A DNA stretch of 64,000 bases from Hyphomicrobiales bacterium (GTDB lineage Bacteria > Pseudomonadota > Alphaproteobacteria > Rhizobiales > Xanthobacteraceae), in contig WHTP01000012.1 in assembly GCA_009377695.1 (NCBI GenBank), positions 1-64,000 of the forward strand, in the 5' to 3' direction. Positions 62,583 through 64,000 of the stretch are shown here, in pieces. The notes beneath the pieces were generated by a model. That model was not told the origin of the DNA. It saw nothing but the letters and a program-made list of their open reading frames with translations, and ran no database searches. The position numbers and the translations under genes are program-made. Numbering within the stretch: the stretch's first letter is position 1; each line of letters begins with the position of its first letter.

Positions 62583-63388
62583 AGGAAGGCTCCCCTGTCG
62601 AGGCGGCCGCGGATGCGGTCGACCAGTGCGCCGAAGCGGGGCGTGGTGATCATGTCGAGCGTGCGTGGCCGCGGCAGGTCGATGTCTACCGCTTCGATGA
62701 AGCGGCCGGGCCGCGGCGACATCACATAGACCACGTCCGACAGGATGACGGCCTCGGAGATCGAATGCGTGACAAGAAAAGTCGTGGCGTTGTGCGCCAT
62801 GCAGATCTTCTGCAGCTCCATATTCATGTAGTCTCGCGTCAGTTCGTCGAGCGCACTGAACGGCTCATCGAGCAGCAGCACGGCCGGCTTGGTGATCAGC
62901 ATGCGGCAGATGGCGGCGCGTTGCGCCATGCCGCCGGACAGCTCGTTCGGGAACACGTCGCCAAAGCCGGTCAACCCGACAAGGTCGAGCAGCGTCCGCG
63001 CCTCATCGTGCTTCGCGCGCGCGGCGCCTCGGCCGTCGCGGATCTCGATCGGGAGCACAATGTTCTCGATCGTGGTGCGCCAGGGAAAGAGCGTCGCCTG
63101 CTGGAACATCATGCCGATGTCACGGCGCGGACCAATGACAGCCTTGCCCGACAGCATCACGCTGCCGGCAGACGGCGGCAGCAGGCCCGCCATGATCTTG
63201 AGCAGTGTCGACTTGCCGCAGCCGCTCGCTCCGATCACCGACGCAAAGCCGCCTTCATGCAGCGTGAGATCGATGCGGTCGAGCGCGTGCACGCCGCGGC
63301 GGGGAAAGGTCTTGTTGACGCCGCGCAGTTCATACACCGGCCGGGCGTCCAGTCCAGCCGGGATCAGGCGCGATACTGTTGCGATCAT
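62579..63388 (-). CDS. ABC transporter ATP-binding protein (nitrate/sulfonate/taurine class)
   Basis: 269 residues from ATG 63388 (MIATVSRL). Walker A GASGCGKST (about residue 53), Q-loop FQQATLFPW, signature LSGGMAQRAAIC and Walker B LLLDEPFSALDELTRD are all present, as is the switch His in VTHSISEA. It overlaps the binding-protein gene at ATGA (63385-63388) and the permease gene at ATGA, so the three form one operon. Confidence 0.94.
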   Translation of the reverse strand: MIATVSRLIPAGLDARPVYELRGVNKTFPRRGVHALDRIDLTLHEGGFASVIGASGCGKSTLLKIMAGLLPPSAGSVMLSGKAVIGPRRDIGMMFQQATLFPWRTTIENIVLPIEIRDGRGAARAKHDEARTLLDLVGLTGFGDVFPNELSGGMAQRAAICRMLITKPAVLLLDEPFSALDELTRDYMNMELQKICMAHNATTFLVTHSISEAVILSDVVYVMSPRPGRFIEAVDIDLPRPRTLDMITTPRFGALVDRIRGRLDRGAFL

Positions 63389-64000
63389 TTCGACCTGTTC
63401 CAGGCCTCGATGAACTTGTTGGTGTAGGCGGCTTCGAGATTCGGTAACGGCTTCTTGAGGTCGCCCGACGCCAACAGGCTCTTCTGCCACGCCTGCCAAT
63501 GGGCGGGGTCCTGATAGCCCCATCCCTTTGAGAGATCCTTCGGCGTCGCCTTGCCGCGCACCGCCTCGAACAGCGCGTTGGCAAATGCCTGGTTCTCACC
63601 CTCCATGCGATTGCCGGCCGCGAGATGTTTCATCACGGTCGCGCGGTTCTTGTCGTCCATCGCGAATTTCGTCCCGCGCACCAGCGCGCGGCCGAAGCCT
63701 TCAACGATGTCCGGATTCTTCGCGATGTAATCGCCCATGGCCGCGAAGCCGTTGCCGAAATAAGTCAGGAACTTCTCCGGCGTGATGTCGCGCACGAAGA
63801 TGCCGCGCTGATTGAGGATGGCGGCGTCGCTGGTTGCGGCCACGTAGGCCTCGATGTCGCCGCGCAGGAAGCCGGCGGCGGCCGGGCCGCCGTCACCCAC
63901 CGGAATGAAGGTGTAGTCGCGCGGCTCCGTCATTTTAAGATCGTTCAAGATTGCGCGCGCGAAGCCGACTTCGGCGCCGTCGCGGGTGCCGACGCCGATG
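63385..64000 (-). CDS. NMT1-type ABC transporter substrate-binding protein (5' end outside window)
   Basis: Partial: at least 205 residues are encoded, reading to the window edge in frame without a start. Visible parts are NGFAAMGDYIAKNPDIVEGF, LVRGTKFAMDDK and the tail EAAYTNKFIEAWNRSK. This is the C-terminal lobe of nitrate/taurine-type receptors. A stretch before it (TRDGAEVGFARAI) reads through the edge. The gene ends in the ATGA shared with the ATPase gene. The ligand could be a sulfonate, given the cysD operon nearby, but this is only proximity. Confidence 0.85.
   Translation of the reverse strand, partial: IGVGTRDGAEVGFARAILNDLKMTEPRDYTFIPVGDGGPAAAGFLRGDIEAYVAATSDAAILNQRGIFVRDITPEKFLTYFGNGFAAMGDYIAKNPDIVEGFGRALVRGTKFAMDDKNRATVMKHLAAGNRMEGENQAFANALFEAVRGKATPKDLSKGWGYQDPAHWQAWQKSLLASGDLKKPLPNLEAAYTNKFIEAWNRSK

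Overview
The window looks like chromosome of a high-GC alphaproteobacterium of the Rhizobiales, probably near Bradyrhizobium, Rhodopseudomonas or another Xanthobacteraceae/Bradyrhizobiaceae relative. The reasons are a Rhizobiales-type Porin_2 porin, a DUF3551 protein, several Bug/TctC solute receptors and many intergenic fold-back repeats. No rRNA, tRNA, CRISPR array, integrase or intact transposase was recognised. The taxonomic placement is an inference from gene content.

Layout. 0.5-7.1 kb: a membrane processive GT2 glycosyltransferase, three NodB-type polysaccharide deacetylase paralogues and one unknown secreted protein, which together look like an exopolysaccharide or amino-sugar polymer locus. 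Two of the three deacetylases carry the same conservative losses of metal and catalytic residues; the middle one is intact. 7.2-16.8 kb: a ThDP enzyme, a D-2-hydroxyacid dehydrogenase, ettA, tam, an HPF-like protein with a cold-shock-like tail, a lytic transglycosylase and a GFA protein. 17-35 kb: accessory catabolism and uptake, with three Bug receptors (one frameshifted), a VOC protein, an amidohydrolase, a porin, an alpha/beta hydrolase, an aminotransferase, MgtC, an orphan BrnA antitoxin, an Asp/Glu racemase-like protein lacking both catalytic cysteines, an NMT1-type binding protein and a PhyH oxygenase. 36-43.5 kb: a CDF metal exporter, an MBL-fold lactonase divergent from a Rieske oxygenase, and an Lrp regulator divergent from a PDH-E1-like decarboxylase. 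43.5-48.8 kb: an RND efflux pair with a divergent TetR regulator and a palindrome over the promoter.

48.9-54.3 kb is the most unusual region. It has four genes in one direction: a Tat-like exported protein with mucin-like Thr/Pro repeats, a nucleotidyltransferase-family protein, a PqqD-like small protein, and an approximately 1130-residue protein that joins an HprK-like kinase, a GT2 glycosyltransferase, a GT9-like region and an FkbM-like methyltransferase. I read it as a candidate peptide or protein modification and surface-glycosylation system whose substrate could be the repeat protein.

54.4-64 kb: an MFS exporter, a wrbA pseudogene and a pirin gene facing a LysR regulator across a clear T-N11-A dyad, then cysD followed by a CysN-CysH fusion (sulfate activation and APS reduction), and an ABC importer of the nitrate/sulfonate/taurine class whose binding-protein gene runs off the window.

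Throughout the intergenic space there are 70-80 bp hairpin elements with CTAGTG...CACTAG ends. They fall into at least four sequence types in which both arms change together, so the fold rather than the sequence seems to be conserved.
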